From Chryseobacterium sp. 18061 (GTDB lineage Bacteria > Pseudomonadota > Gammaproteobacteria > Enterobacterales > Enterobacteriaceae): 64,000 nt of DNA. Below, one piece after another: positions 10,131-19,045 of the stretch. Each line of letters opens with the position of its first letter. The first letter of the stretch is position 1. Made by a program: the position numbers and the translations under genes. Under the pieces are notes generated by a model, which had not been told where the DNA came from, searched no databases, and saw only the letters and a program-made list of their open reading frames with translations. The stretch spans positions 310,001 through 374,000 of the forward strand of contig CACSKA010000002.1 in NCBI GenBank assembly GCA_902706205.1. The letters are read 5' to 3'.

Positions 10131-11612
10131 ATGAAGACACCATCGTCACAACCACGTGCTATCTATTACGTGGTCGCACTGCAAATTTGGGAATATTTTA
10201 GCTTTTATGGGATGCGCGCGCTGCTGATCCTGTATCTCACCAACCAACTGAAATACAACGATAACCACGCTTATGCGCTGTTCAGCGCCTACTGCTCACT
10301 GGTCTATGTCACGCCAATCCTCGGCGGCTGGCTGGCGGATAAAGTGCTTGGCAACCGCATGGCGGTGATGATCGGCGCCTTTTTGATGGCCGTCGGCCAC
10401 CTGGTGCTCGGCGCCAGCGAAATGTCATCGATGTTCCTGTACCTGTCATTGGCAATTATCGTTTGCGGCTACGGTCTGTTTAAATCGAACGTTAGCTGCC
10501 TCCTCGGCGAGCTTTATGAACCCACCGATCCGCGCCGTGATGGCGGTTTCTCCTTACTTTACGCCGCAGGTAACGTCGGCTCTATCATCGCACCAATCGC
10601 CTGTGGTTACGTCCAGGAAGAATACAGCTGGGCGATGGGCTTCGCGCTTGCCGCCATCGGTATGCTCGCCGGTCTGGTGATTTTCCTCTGCGGGCACCGC
10701 CATTTCAGCCATACCGTCGGCGTGAACAAAACCGTCCTGTGCAGTAAGAAGCTGGCCGTTCCAGTCTGGGGTTGGTTGCTGGCGCTGATGGTTGTGTCGC
10801 CGATTGTCATTGCTGTGCTGTTCTGGAAAGAGTGGTCACTGTATGCGCTGATTGTTGCCACCGTTATCGGCCTGGTCATGCTCGCGCACATCTACAAAAA
10901 AGCAGAGAACCAGAAGCAGCGAAAAGAGTTGGGGCTGATTGTGGTCCTGACCTTCTTCAGCCTGCTGTTCTGGGCCTTTGCCCAGCAGGGCGGCAGTTCC
11001 ATAAGCCTGTATATCGATCGTTTCGTGAACCGCGATATTCTTGGCTATGACGTGCCAACGGCGATGTTCCAGTCGGTCAATGGTTTTGCCGTGATGATGT
11101 GCGGCGTGTTCCTCGCCTGGGTAGTCAAAGAATCGGTGACGGGTAATCGCGCGGTGCGCATCTGGGGTAAATACGCCCTGGGACTTGGGCTGATGAGCGC
11201 AGGTTTCTGCATTCTGACCCTGAGCGCACGCTGGTCTGCGACCTACGGTCATTCATCGATGCCGCTGATGGTTCTGGGTATGGCAGTAATGGGCTTTGCC
11301 GAGCTGTTCATCGACCCAGTTGCGATGGCGCAAATCACACGCATCGAAATTCCGGGCGTGACCGGCGTGCTGACCGGCATCTACATGCTGCTTTCCGGGG
11401 CAATCGCCAACTACGTCGCGGGCGTGATTGCCGATCAGACATCGCAAAGTGCCTTTGATGCTGCGGGGGCGATTAACTACTCTATTGATGCATACATCGA
11501 CGTGTTCAGCCAGATAACCTGGGGTTCACTGGCCTGTGTGGCCGTGATGCTGGTCATCTGGCTTGGCCATGCGATGAAAGTCAGATCCCGTCGTCTGGCG
11601 CTGGAGTCTTAA
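10131..11612 (+). CDS. dtpD: dipeptide/tripeptide permease D
   Basis: Proton-coupled peptide transporter of the POT/PTR family (MFS fold) in the inner membrane, 493 residues from [18 protein letters not shown], the same length as E. coli DtpD. The N-terminal family motif is [13 protein letters not shown], and many hydrophobic helices follow. An in-frame ATG 13 codons upstream gives a non-conserved extension. The gene is divergent from ybgI and converges on phr: their stop codons overlap within CTTAAG. Confidence 0.96.
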   Translation: MKTPSSQPRAIYYVVALQIWEYFSFYGMRALLILYLTNQLKYNDNHAYALFSAYCSLVYVTPILGGWLADKVLGNRMAVMIGAFLMAVGHLVLGASEMSSMFLYLSLAIIVCGYGLFKSNVSCLLGELYEPTDPRRDGGFSLLYAAGNVGSIIAPIACGYVQEEYSWAMGFALAAIGMLAGLVIFLCGHRHFSHTVGVNKTVLCSKKLAVPVWGWLLALMVVSPIVIAVLFWKEWSLYALIVATVIGLVMLAHIYKKAENQKQRKELGLIVVLTFFSLLFWAFAQQGGSSISLYIDRFVNRDILGYDVPTAMFQSVNGFAVMMCGVFLAWVVKESVTGNRAVRIWGKYALGLGLMSAGFCILTLSARWSATYGHSSMPLMVLGMAVMGFAELFIDPVAMAQITRIEIPGVTGVLTGIYMLLSGAIANYVAGVIADQTSQSAFDAAGAINYSIDAYIDVFSQITWGSLACVAVMLVIWLGHAMKVRSRRLALES

Positions 11613-13021
11613 GATTTTCTGGCGGCTTCATATGCCGCCAGCGTATCTAACCGTGCCTGTTTGTGATTCACAATCGGGCGCGGATATTCAAGCGTTATCC
11701 CCTCTTTTTCCGCCCACAGCCACGGCTCATGAATCCCCTTCTCTGGTACTGTATTCAATTCAGGTAGCCAGTGACGAATAAACACGCCTTCTTTATCAAA
11801 CCGTTCGCCCTGCGTGGTCGGGTTAAAGATTCGGAAATACGGTGCTGCGTCGGTGCCGGTGGACGCCGCCCACTGCCAGCCGCCGTTGTTGGCCGCTAAG
11901 TCGCCGTCTACCAACTGTGACATGAAGTAACGCTCGCCTTCCCGCCAGTCAATCAGCAAGTCTTTGACCAGAAAGCTGGCGACAATCATCCGCAAGCGGT
12001 TGTGCATCCAGCCTGTTTCATTGAGCTGACGCATCGCCGCATCGACTATCGGGTAACCTGTTTTCCCCTGCTGCCAGGCGGCAAGTGCCACACTATCGTT
12101 GTTCCACGCAACGTTATCCGTCCAGGTGATAAAGGGTTTATAGCGGCACAGTTCGGGATGATAGGTCATCAGATGGCGGTAAAATTCACGCCAGATGAGT
12201 TCATTTAGCCAGACCGCGCCAGGGCCGCCCTCTGGCGCGGACGGACATTCCGCGAGAAGTCGATGTAGGCACTGGCGCGGAGACAGTACGCCCAAGGTGA
12301 GGCACGCCGATAACCGACTGGTGCCCTCAATCGCGGGAAAATCTCGCTTTTCTTGGTACTCCCCGGCCTGCTGTTGGCAGAAGTGGCGCAGCCTGGCAAT
12401 GGCGGTTTTCTCATCCGCCGGAAACAGCCCGCTATCAAATGGCTCTTGAGGGAGATTAAGTACAATCTCAGACGTTTCACACGCCCCATTGTCACGATGC
12501 GCCGGAGCCTGGACGCATTCCGGCAGCCCTTCTTTTAGTCGTCGCAGATACGCATTTTTAAACGGCGTAAACACCTTATACATCTGATGATTCCCGGTCA
12601 TTACGCTTCCAGGCGCCAGCATCACGCTGTCATCAAACCCCTGGCACGTCACGGTATCCAGAGTTTTTTCCACGCAGCTGTCGCGCTGACGCTCGTTAAT
12701 TTCATATTGATAGTTGTAGAAAAGCCGATCGACTTGTTGCTCATCGCAGACATTTTTCACTACCTTTACCGACGCAGCGAAATCCGCCACTTCGCGAAAT
12801 AATAAAGGAATGCCTTTTTGCGCCAGCTGCGTTTGTAACGCGTTTAGTTGAGCCTGCAAAAATGCCGCCTGACGTGGCGCCATATGATGCTGCTGCCACT
12901 GTTTCGGCGTGGCAATAAACAACGCAATCACCTTCGCCTGACGATCCCGACAGGCGGCGGCCAGCGCCAGATTATCGTGCAGGCGTAAATCGGTGCGAAA
13001 CCAGACCAGATGGGTGGTCAT
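11609..13021 (-). CDS. phr: deoxyribodipyrimidine photolyase
   Basis: Light-driven repair of cyclobutane pyrimidine dimers, using FAD and a folate antenna. It has 470 residues from [20 protein letters not shown] (E. coli 472). The C-terminal FAD domain contains [24 protein letters not shown] and [28 protein letters not shown], all strongly conserved. The start is 10 bases after the ybgA stop, so the two are probably co-transcribed. The 3' end overlaps the dtpD stop. Confidence 0.97.
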   Translation of the reverse strand: MTTHLVWFRTDLRLHDNLALAAACRDRQAKVIALFIATPKQWQQHHMAPRQAAFLQAQLNALQTQLAQKGIPLLFREVADFAASVKVVKNVCDEQQVDRLFYNYQYEINERQRDSCVEKTLDTVTCQGFDDSVMLAPGSVMTGNHQMYKVFTPFKNAYLRRLKEGLPECVQAPAHRDNGACETSEIVLNLPQEPFDSGLFPADEKTAIARLRHFCQQQAGEYQEKRDFPAIEGTSRLSACLTLGVLSPRQCLHRLLAECPSAPEGGPGAVWLNELIWREFYRHLMTYHPELCRYKPFITWTDNVAWNNDSVALAAWQQGKTGYPIVDAAMRQLNETGWMHNRLRMIVASFLVKDLLIDWREGERYFMSQLVDGDLAANNGGWQWAASTGTDAAPYFRIFNPTTQGERFDKEGVFIRHWLPELNTVPEKGIHEPWLWAEKEGITLEYPRPIVNHKQARLDTLAAYEAARKS

Positions 13022-13031
13022 AACTCTCCGG

Positions 13032-13988
13032 TTAATGTCCGTAACGTAAGCGTAAGGCTTCCGGCCAAGGATCGAAATAGCGCTGCCCGGCCAGATAAGC
13101 ATCAGGAAATTCAGCCATATAGTGTTTTAACAACGTGACGGGTGCAAGCAACGGCTGCGTGCCCTGCCGATAGCGATCGATAAGGTCTGCCAACTCTTGC
13201 CGCTGTCGGCTATTAAGCTGTTTGCGAAAGTAGCCCTGTACGTGCATCAAAACGTTGGTGTGATTGCGGCGAGTTGCCGGATGTGACATCAGCGTCATCA
13301 GACGCTGGCGATAGTCGATAAAGTAGTCCTCCAGCGACGTCCATTCCGCCATCGCCGCCACAAAGCGCCCGAGATCACGGTAAAGCGGCTGAGAATGCGC
13401 CAGCAGTAACAGCTTATAGCGGCTGTGAAAGGCCATTAATTCACCGCGATTCAGGCCCCGTTCGCGAAGAGCATGCAACTCATGCAGAGCATAAATACGC
13501 TCGACGAAGTTCTCGCGAAGAACAGCGTCCTGTAGACGCCCGTCTTCTTCCACTGGCAGCCACGGGTACGTTTCCATCAGGATCTGGGTGTAAATGCCTC
13601 GTCCAGATTTGCGGCTATATTGACCGTCGGTCTCGTATACCCGCACTCGCTCCATACCGCAGCTTGGCGATTTTGCGCACACGATATAGCCGCACAGCTT
13701 TTCGAAACGGGTAATCCGCTGACGGGTAAAATCGCGCATCGCCTCGGTTAAATCACCGTCGCGTCCATCGCTAAAACGCAAATTCGTGCTGCCCTGCTCG
13801 TCTTTCATCAATCGCAGCGCGGGTCTCGGCACCGGTAAGCCAATGGCCATTTCCGGGCAGACGGGCTCAAACGCCACCAATGGGCTGAGATCCTCTACTG
13901 CAAAAGTCAGGCGTTTATGCCCGCCGTCAAAACGAACGGGCTCGCCTAATAAACAGGCGCTGATGCCAACCGGGATTTTCTCACTCAT
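13032..13988 (-). CDS. ybgA: YbgA, TudS-like (DUF523) / DUF1722 fusion
   Basis: A 318-residue, two-domain protein from MSEKIPVGISACLLG. Residues about 5-150 form a DUF523 domain with cysteines C12, C44, C99, C104 and C110 (ISACLLG, FEPVCPE, VCAKSPSCG), the pattern of [4Fe-4S] thiouracil desulfidases of the TudS type. Residues about 180-310 form DUF1722. As I recall it, the E. coli K-12 annotation covers mainly the second half. The start lies downstream of the ybfA terminator, which excludes the longer in-frame ATG. Ten bases separate it from phr. A desulfidase role is inferred from the family only. Confidence 0.9.
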   Translation of the reverse strand: MSEKIPVGISACLLGEPVRFDGGHKRLTFAVEDLSPLVAFEPVCPEMAIGLPVPRPALRLMKDEQGSTNLRFSDGRDGDLTEAMRDFTRQRITRFEKLCGYIVCAKSPSCGMERVRVYETDGQYSRKSGRGIYTQILMETYPWLPVEEDGRLQDAVLRENFVERIYALHELHALRERGLNRGELMAFHSRYKLLLLAHSQPLYRDLGRFVAAMAEWTSLEDYFIDYRQRLMTLMSHPATRRNHTNVLMHVQGYFRKQLNSRQRQELADLIDRYRQGTQPLLAPVTLLKHYMAEFPDAYLAGQRYFDPWPEALRLRYGH

Positions 13989-14036
13989 AACCGCTCCTTT
14001 CAGGCATATGAAAGAAGTGTAGACGCCCAGAAAACG

Positions 14037-14058
14037 AAAAAGGCCGCACAAGGCGGCC
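14037..14058 (-). terminator. ybfA terminator
   Basis: On the minus strand AGGCCGC-CTTGT-GCGGCCT is followed by a T run. It lies after the ybfA stop and before the ybgA start. Confidence 0.8.
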
Positions 14059-14110
14059 TGGACGTAATTCGGTAAAATTTTAGGATTCTATCCAGCTCGA
14101 TCGCGACAGA

Positions 14111-14311
14111 TCAGTAAAAATCACAGGTCGCTTTTTCGGCCTGATCCATCCACACCGGTTTTTCACTGGTTTTAGACCAGACACGGTGCAGATAGCTGTA
14201 AAAACGTCCACGTTCTTTCCAGAATAGCATCACTGGCAGCGCCAAAACACCCGCCACAACGGCGAAAGTACGACGCATCAATACAACATGTGCAGGAAAC
14301 TCTTTGTACAT
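14111..14311 (-). CDS. ybfA: small membrane protein YbfA
   Basis: A 66-residue protein starting [21 protein letters not shown], with one hydrophobic segment (about residues 15-30, [16 protein letters not shown]) and the conserved tail [18 protein letters not shown]. It matches E. coli YbfA (68 residues), including its place divergent from kdp. Its function is not known; a single-pass inner-membrane protein is inferred. Confidence 0.9.
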   Translation of the reverse strand: MYKEFPAHVVLMRRTFAVVAGVLALPVMLFWKERGRFYSYLHRVWSKTSEKPVWMDQAEKATCDFY

Positions 14312-14509
14312 AATATCTCTCCCCTTTTATGGCCGGCAACGCACGCCGGTAAACGTTATCTGGGTCAAATAATACCGCTTTGGTTGTAATTTTGCTACTC
14401 ATCCGACCACTTTTTTTGGCCGCCTTGGGCTGATTTACACTTCTCACCGTAACAAAGTTACATAAAAGTTAAATTAATACTAACCAGTAGTTAATTAATG
14501 GTCTTTGCC

Positions 14510-14537
14510 ATTTTTATATTATTTTTACACCCGGCCC
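14510..14537 (+). promoter_or_regulatory. KdpE-binding site of the kdp promoter
   Basis: The T-rich sequence catttttatattatttt followed by tacacccggcc closely resembles the mapped E. coli KdpE target in front of kdpFABC. It lies about 75-100 bases before kdpF, where phosphorylated KdpE activates transcription under K+ limitation. Confidence 0.75.
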
Positions 14538-14610
14538 TGCGTTTTTTGCGAAATCTTTGCACCGAAAAACTTACCGTTACCGCACGTCATTAAACACCTG
14601 GAGGTGGACT

Positions 14611-14700
14611 GTGAGTGCAGGCGTGCTAACTGGTATGGTACTGGTTTTCCTGTTATTGGGTTATCTGGTTTATGCCCTGATCAATGCGGAGGCCTTCTGA
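14611..14700 (+). CDS. kdpF: K+-transporting ATPase subunit F
   Basis: A 29-residue single-helix membrane peptide, [19 protein letters not shown] then [10 protein letters not shown], almost identical to E. coli KdpF. It starts with GTG after ggaggtggact, and its stop overlaps the kdpA start (TGATG). It stabilises the KdpABC complex. It is too short for most gene finders. Confidence 0.95.
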   Translation: MSAGVLTGMVLVFLLLGYLVYALINAEAF

Positions 14701-16379
14701 TGGCAGCGCAAGGGTTTTTACTCATTGCCAGTTTTTTACTGGTCCTGTTCATTCTGGCGCGCCCTTTAGGCATCGTGCTGGCACGGCTCATTGCCAATAC
14801 GCCTCTGCCCGGAACAGCCAGAGTTGAAAGCGGTCTTTGGCGCCTGATGGGCATACCCGCCCGAGAGATGAACTGGCGGCAATATCTGCTGGCTATCATG
14901 ATGCTCAACGTATTGGGGATAGTGGCGCTGTTCGCCATGCTGATGTTGCAGGGCGTCCTGCCGCTGAATCCGCAACACTTCCCGGGGCTCTCCTGGGACC
15001 TGGCGATGAACACTGCCATCAGCTTTGTCTCCAACACCAACTGGCAGGCGTACAGCGGTGAAAGTACGCTGAGCTATTTCAGCCAGATGTCCGGGCTGGC
15101 AGTGCAAAACTTCTTATCTGCCGCGACTGGCATCGCAGTCGTGTTCGCGCTAATCCGCGGTTTCTGCCGCCACAGCACCACCACGCTGGGTAATGCGTGG
15201 ATGGACATCGTGCGCGTTACGTTGTGGATCCTGCTGCCGCTGTCGCTGTTGATTGCGCTATTTATGATCCAGCAAGGCACGCTGCAAAACTTTCTCCCGT
15301 ACCAGCATTTCACTTCGCTGGAAGGCGTAAAAGGTCTGCTGCCAATGGGACCGGTAGCGTCGCAGGAAGCCATCAAAATGCTCGGCACCAACGGCGGCGG
15401 CTTCTTTAATGCCAACTCCAGCCATCCATTTGAAAATCCAACGGCGCTGACCAATACGGTGCAAATGCTGGCGATTTTCCTGATCCCAACCGCGCTGTGT
15501 TTCGCCTTCGGTGAAGCGGTCAACGACCGCCGCCAGGGACGCGCGATCCTGTGGGCGATGTCGGTCATTTTCGTCATTTGCGTAGCGGTGGTGATGTGGG
15601 CTGAGCTCAGCGGGAATCCTCACTTCCTGAAACTCGGGGCCGACAGCGCCATCAATATGGAAGGCAAAGAGAGCCGGTTCGGCATTCTGCAAAGTAGTCT
15701 GTTTGCGGTGGTGACGACCGCGGCGTCCTGCGGCGCAGTGAACGCCATGCACGACTCCTTTACCGCGCTCGGTGGAATGGTGCCAATGTGGCTGATGCAG
15801 ATTGGTGAAGTGGTGTTTGGCGGTGTAGGTTCCGGGCTGTACGGCATGCTGCTGTTCGTGCTGCTGGCGGTGTTTATCGCCGGGCTGATGATTGGCCGTA
15901 CGCCGGAATATCTTGGTAAAAAAATCGACGTGCGCGAAATGAAAATGACCGCGCTGGCGATCCTCGTGACTCCGACACTGGTCCTGCTTGGCACCGCGCT
16001 GGCGATGATGACCGACGCCGGGCGCGCCGGGATGTTCAATCCGGGTATTCACGGTTTCAGTGAAGTGCTGTACGCCGTGTCATCCGCCGCCAATAACAAC
16101 GGCAGCGCCTTTGGTGGCCTGAGTGCTAACTCTCCATTCTGGAACTGCCTGCTGGCCTTCTGCATGTTCGTCGGACGCTTCGGGGTGATCGTGCCTGTAT
16201 TGGCCATCGCAGGCTCGCTGGTCAGCAAGAAAATTCAGCCCGCCAGCACCGGCACGTTACCGACCTTCGGCCCGCTGTTTGTTGGCTTGCTGATAGGCAC
16301 CGTGATTTTGGTTGGTGCCCTGACGTTTATTCCCGCCCTGGCGTTAGGCCCGGTCGCAGAACATCTCTCTTCGTTATAA
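14700..16379 (+). CDS. kdpA: K+-transporting ATPase subunit A (channel-like)
   Basis: The K+-selective, channel-like subunit of the KdpFABC pump, 559 residues (E. coli 557), superfamily of K+ transporters. All four filter regions are visible: [32 protein letters not shown] and [10 protein letters not shown]. The start is the ATG overlapping the kdpF stop; longer in-frame starts would run through kdpF. Confidence 0.98.
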   Translation: MAAQGFLLIASFLLVLFILARPLGIVLARLIANTPLPGTARVESGLWRLMGIPAREMNWRQYLLAIMMLNVLGIVALFAMLMLQGVLPLNPQHFPGLSWDLAMNTAISFVSNTNWQAYSGESTLSYFSQMSGLAVQNFLSAATGIAVVFALIRGFCRHSTTTLGNAWMDIVRVTLWILLPLSLLIALFMIQQGTLQNFLPYQHFTSLEGVKGLLPMGPVASQEAIKMLGTNGGGFFNANSSHPFENPTALTNTVQMLAIFLIPTALCFAFGEAVNDRRQGRAILWAMSVIFVICVAVVMWAELSGNPHFLKLGADSAINMEGKESRFGILQSSLFAVVTTAASCGAVNAMHDSFTALGGMVPMWLMQIGEVVFGGVGSGLYGMLLFVLLAVFIAGLMIGRTPEYLGKKIDVREMKMTALAILVTPTLVLLGTALAMMTDAGRAGMFNPGIHGFSEVLYAVSSAANNNGSAFGGLSANSPFWNCLLAFCMFVGRFGVIVPVLAIAGSLVSKKIQPASTGTLPTFGPLFVGLLIGTVILVGALTFIPALALGPVAEHLSSL

Positions 16380-16399
16380 GACAGCTGGAGACACGTTTT

Positions 16400-18448
16400 A
16401 TGAGTCGTAAGCAAACGGCAATTTTCGAACCGGCCCTGGTTCGCCAGGCCCTGCTGGATGCCGTAAAAAAACTGAGTCCAGCCGTACAATGGCGCAACCC
16501 GGTGATGTTTATCGTCTGGCTGGGCAGCGTGCTGACTACCCTGCTCGCCGTGGCGATGGCCTTTGGAAAAGTGCCCGGTAGCGCCGGTTTCACGGCGGCA
16601 ATCAGCATCTGGCTGTGGTTTACCGTGCTGTTCGCTAACGTCGCCGAAGCGCTGGCGGAAGGCCGTAGCAAGGCGCAGGCCAACAGTCTGAAAGGCATTC
16701 AGAAAACCTCTTTCGCCCGTAAACTTCGCGCGCCGCAGCATGATGCTCAGGTCGATCACGTTCCGGCAGATGACCTGCGCAAAGGCGACATCGTTCTGGT
16801 GGAGGCGGGTGACATCATCCCATGCGACGGTGAAGTTATCGAAGGTGGCGCGTCGGTGGACGAAAGCGCGATTACCGGGGAGTCCGCGCCAGTTATACGC
16901 GAATCCGGTGGCGACTTCGCCTCGGTAACGGGTGGCACACGCATTCTTTCCGACTGGCTGGTTATCCGTTGCAGTGTTAACCCTGGCGAAACCTTCCTTG
17001 ACCGAATGATCGCCATGGTCGAAGGCGCTCAGCGTCGTAAAACGCCAAACGAAATCGCCCTGACCATTTTACTGGTCGCTCTGACCATCGTGTTCCTGCT
17101 GGCTACCGCCACCCTGTGGCCGTTCTCCGCGTACGGCGGAACGGCGGTCAGCGTGACAGTGCTGATTGCGCTGCTGGTTTGTCTGATCCCGACGACCATC
17201 GGCGGGCTGCTGTCGGCTATCGGCGTGGCCGGGATGAGCCGGATGCTTGGTGCCAACGTGATTGCCACCAGCGGTCGTGCAGTTGAAGCGGCGGGCGATG
17301 TGGATGTCCTGCTGCTGGATAAAACCGGCACCATCACACTCGGCAATCGTCAGGCATCTCAGTTCCTGCCTGCTCCTGGCGTCGATGAGAAAACCCTCGC
17401 AGATGCCGCGCAACTGGCGTCATTGGCCGATGAAACGCCGGAAGGCCGCAGTATCGTGGTGCTGGCAAAGCAACGCTTCAATCTGCGCGAGCGTGACGTA
17501 CAGGAATTGCAGGCCACATTTGTGCCCTTTACTGCGCAGACCCGCATGAGCGGTATCAATATTCACGACCGCATGATCCGTAAAGGCTCTGTGGATGCGA
17601 TCCGTCGTCACGTAGAAGCCAACAACGGGCACTTCCCGAAGCAGGTCGATACGCAGGTCGAAGGCGTGGCGCGTCAAGGTGGCACTCCGCTTGTGGTAGC
17701 GGAAGGTGCGACGGTGCTCGGGGTGATTGCACTGAAGGATATCGTTAAAGGTGGCATTAAAGAGCGTTTCGCACAGCTGCGCAAAATGGGCATTAAAACG
17801 GTGATGATCACCGGCGATAACCGCCTGACGGCCGCCGCTATCGCCGCTGAAGCAGGTGTGGATGATTTCCTGGCGGAAGCGACACCGGAAGCCAAGTTGG
17901 CACTGATTCGTCAGTATCAGGCAGAGGGCCGTCTGGTGGCGATGACCGGCGACGGTACCAACGACGCCCCGGCGTTAGCGCAGGCTGACGTGGCCGTGGC
18001 GATGAACTCCGGAACCCAGGCCGCAAAAGAAGCAGGCAACATGGTCGATCTGGACTCCAACCCGACCAAGCTGATTGAAGTGGTTCATATCGGTAAACAG
18101 ATGCTGATGACCCGTGGGTCGCTGACCACCTTCAGTATTGCCAACGACGTGGCGAAGTATTTTGCCATCATCCCGGCGGCGTTTGCGGCTACCTATCCGC
18201 AGCTCAACGCGCTGAACGTGATGCACCTGCACTCGCCCGCGTCGGCCATTCTCAGCGCCGTTATCTTTAACGCCCTGATTATTGTGTTCCTGATCCCGCT
18301 GGCATTAAAAGGCGTGAGTTATAAGCCACTGACGGCCGCAGCAATGCTGCGGCGTAACCTGTGGATTTACGGCCTCGGAGGCCTGCTGGTGCCGTTCATC
18401 GGCATCAAAGTGATTGACCTGTTGCTGACCCTGTCTGGTCTGGTGTAA
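16400..18448 (+). CDS. kdpB: K+-transporting P-type ATPase subunit B
   Basis: ATP-hydrolysing P-type ATPase subunit of Kdp, 682 residues as in E. coli. The phosphorylated aspartate is D307 in DKTGT. The A-domain TGES (residues 159-162) includes S162, the serine through which the E. coli pump is inhibited by phosphorylation. MITGDN and [12 protein letters not shown] form the P-domain hinge. Its start follows a GGAG site 20 bases after kdpA. Confidence 0.98.
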   Translation: MSRKQTAIFEPALVRQALLDAVKKLSPAVQWRNPVMFIVWLGSVLTTLLAVAMAFGKVPGSAGFTAAISIWLWFTVLFANVAEALAEGRSKAQANSLKGIQKTSFARKLRAPQHDAQVDHVPADDLRKGDIVLVEAGDIIPCDGEVIEGGASVDESAITGESAPVIRESGGDFASVTGGTRILSDWLVIRCSVNPGETFLDRMIAMVEGAQRRKTPNEIALTILLVALTIVFLLATATLWPFSAYGGTAVSVTVLIALLVCLIPTTIGGLLSAIGVAGMSRMLGANVIATSGRAVEAAGDVDVLLLDKTGTITLGNRQASQFLPAPGVDEKTLADAAQLASLADETPEGRSIVVLAKQRFNLRERDVQELQATFVPFTAQTRMSGINIHDRMIRKGSVDAIRRHVEANNGHFPKQVDTQVEGVARQGGTPLVVAEGATVLGVIALKDIVKGGIKERFAQLRKMGIKTVMITGDNRLTAAAIAAEAGVDDFLAEATPEAKLALIRQYQAEGRLVAMTGDGTNDAPALAQADVAVAMNSGTQAAKEAGNMVDLDSNPTKLIEVVHIGKQMLMTRGSLTTFSIANDVAKYFAIIPAAFAATYPQLNALNVMHLHSPASAILSAVIFNALIIVFLIPLALKGVSYKPLTAAAMLRRNLWIYGLGGLLVPFIGIKVIDLLLTLSGLV

Positions 18449-18460
18449 GAGGAAATGAAA

Positions 18461-19036
18461 ATGACGACGTTACGCCCTGCTCTGGTAGTTCTGATTTTTT
18501 TAACCCTGGTCACCGGGGGCGTGTATCCGCTGCTCACCACTGCGCTTGGACAATGGTGGTTCGCTGACCAGGCCTACGGCTCGTTGATTCATCAGGACAA
18601 CCAGATGCGTGGTTCTCGCTTGATTGGTCAGCAGTTTTCCGCGCCGGGATATTTTCACGGTCGCCCTTCCGCCACCACCAATAGCCCCTATAATCCAGAG
18701 GCATCCGGCGGTAGCAACCTGGCAGGCAGTAATCCCGAGCTGGATAAAGAGGTGGCGGCGCGGGTGGCGCAACTGCGTCAGGACAATCCGCAGGCAGACG
18801 CACAGGTTCCCGTCGAACTGGTGACGACGTCCGCGAGCGGGCTTGATTACAGCCTGACGCCGCAGTCGGTAGACTGGCAAATACCGCGGGTGGCGCAGGC
18901 CCGTCACGTGTCGGTAGAAATGCTGACAATGCTGGTTGCCGAACACACACAGCAGCCACTGGTGAGTTTCCTCGGCCAGCCGGTGGTGAATATTGTTGAG
19001 CTGAATATGGCGCTGGATGCCCTGAAACAACCGTAA
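18461..19036 (+). CDS. kdpC: K+-transporting ATPase subunit C
   Basis: Chaperone-like subunit of Kdp with one N-terminal membrane helix ([19 protein letters not shown]) and a periplasmic domain, 191 residues (E. coli 190). Two ATGs lie close together; the second (18461) is chosen because the AGAGGA ribosome-binding site sits about seven bases upstream of it and almost touches the first at 18455. [10 protein letters not shown] and [11 protein letters not shown] are conserved KdpC motifs. Confidence 0.95.
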   Translation: MTTLRPALVVLIFLTLVTGGVYPLLTTALGQWWFADQAYGSLIHQDNQMRGSRLIGQQFSAPGYFHGRPSATTNSPYNPEASGGSNLAGSNPELDKEVAARVAQLRQDNPQADAQVPVELVTTSASGLDYSLTPQSVDWQIPRVAQARHVSVEMLTMLVAEHTQQPLVSFLGQPVVNIVELNMALDALKQP

Positions 19037-19045
19037 GGATTGAGC

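Noticed and set aside
14505..14699. N-terminal extension of KdpA from an upstream in-frame start
   Set aside because: It would run through the KdpE site and kdpF; the ATG overlapping the kdpF stop matches the family start.
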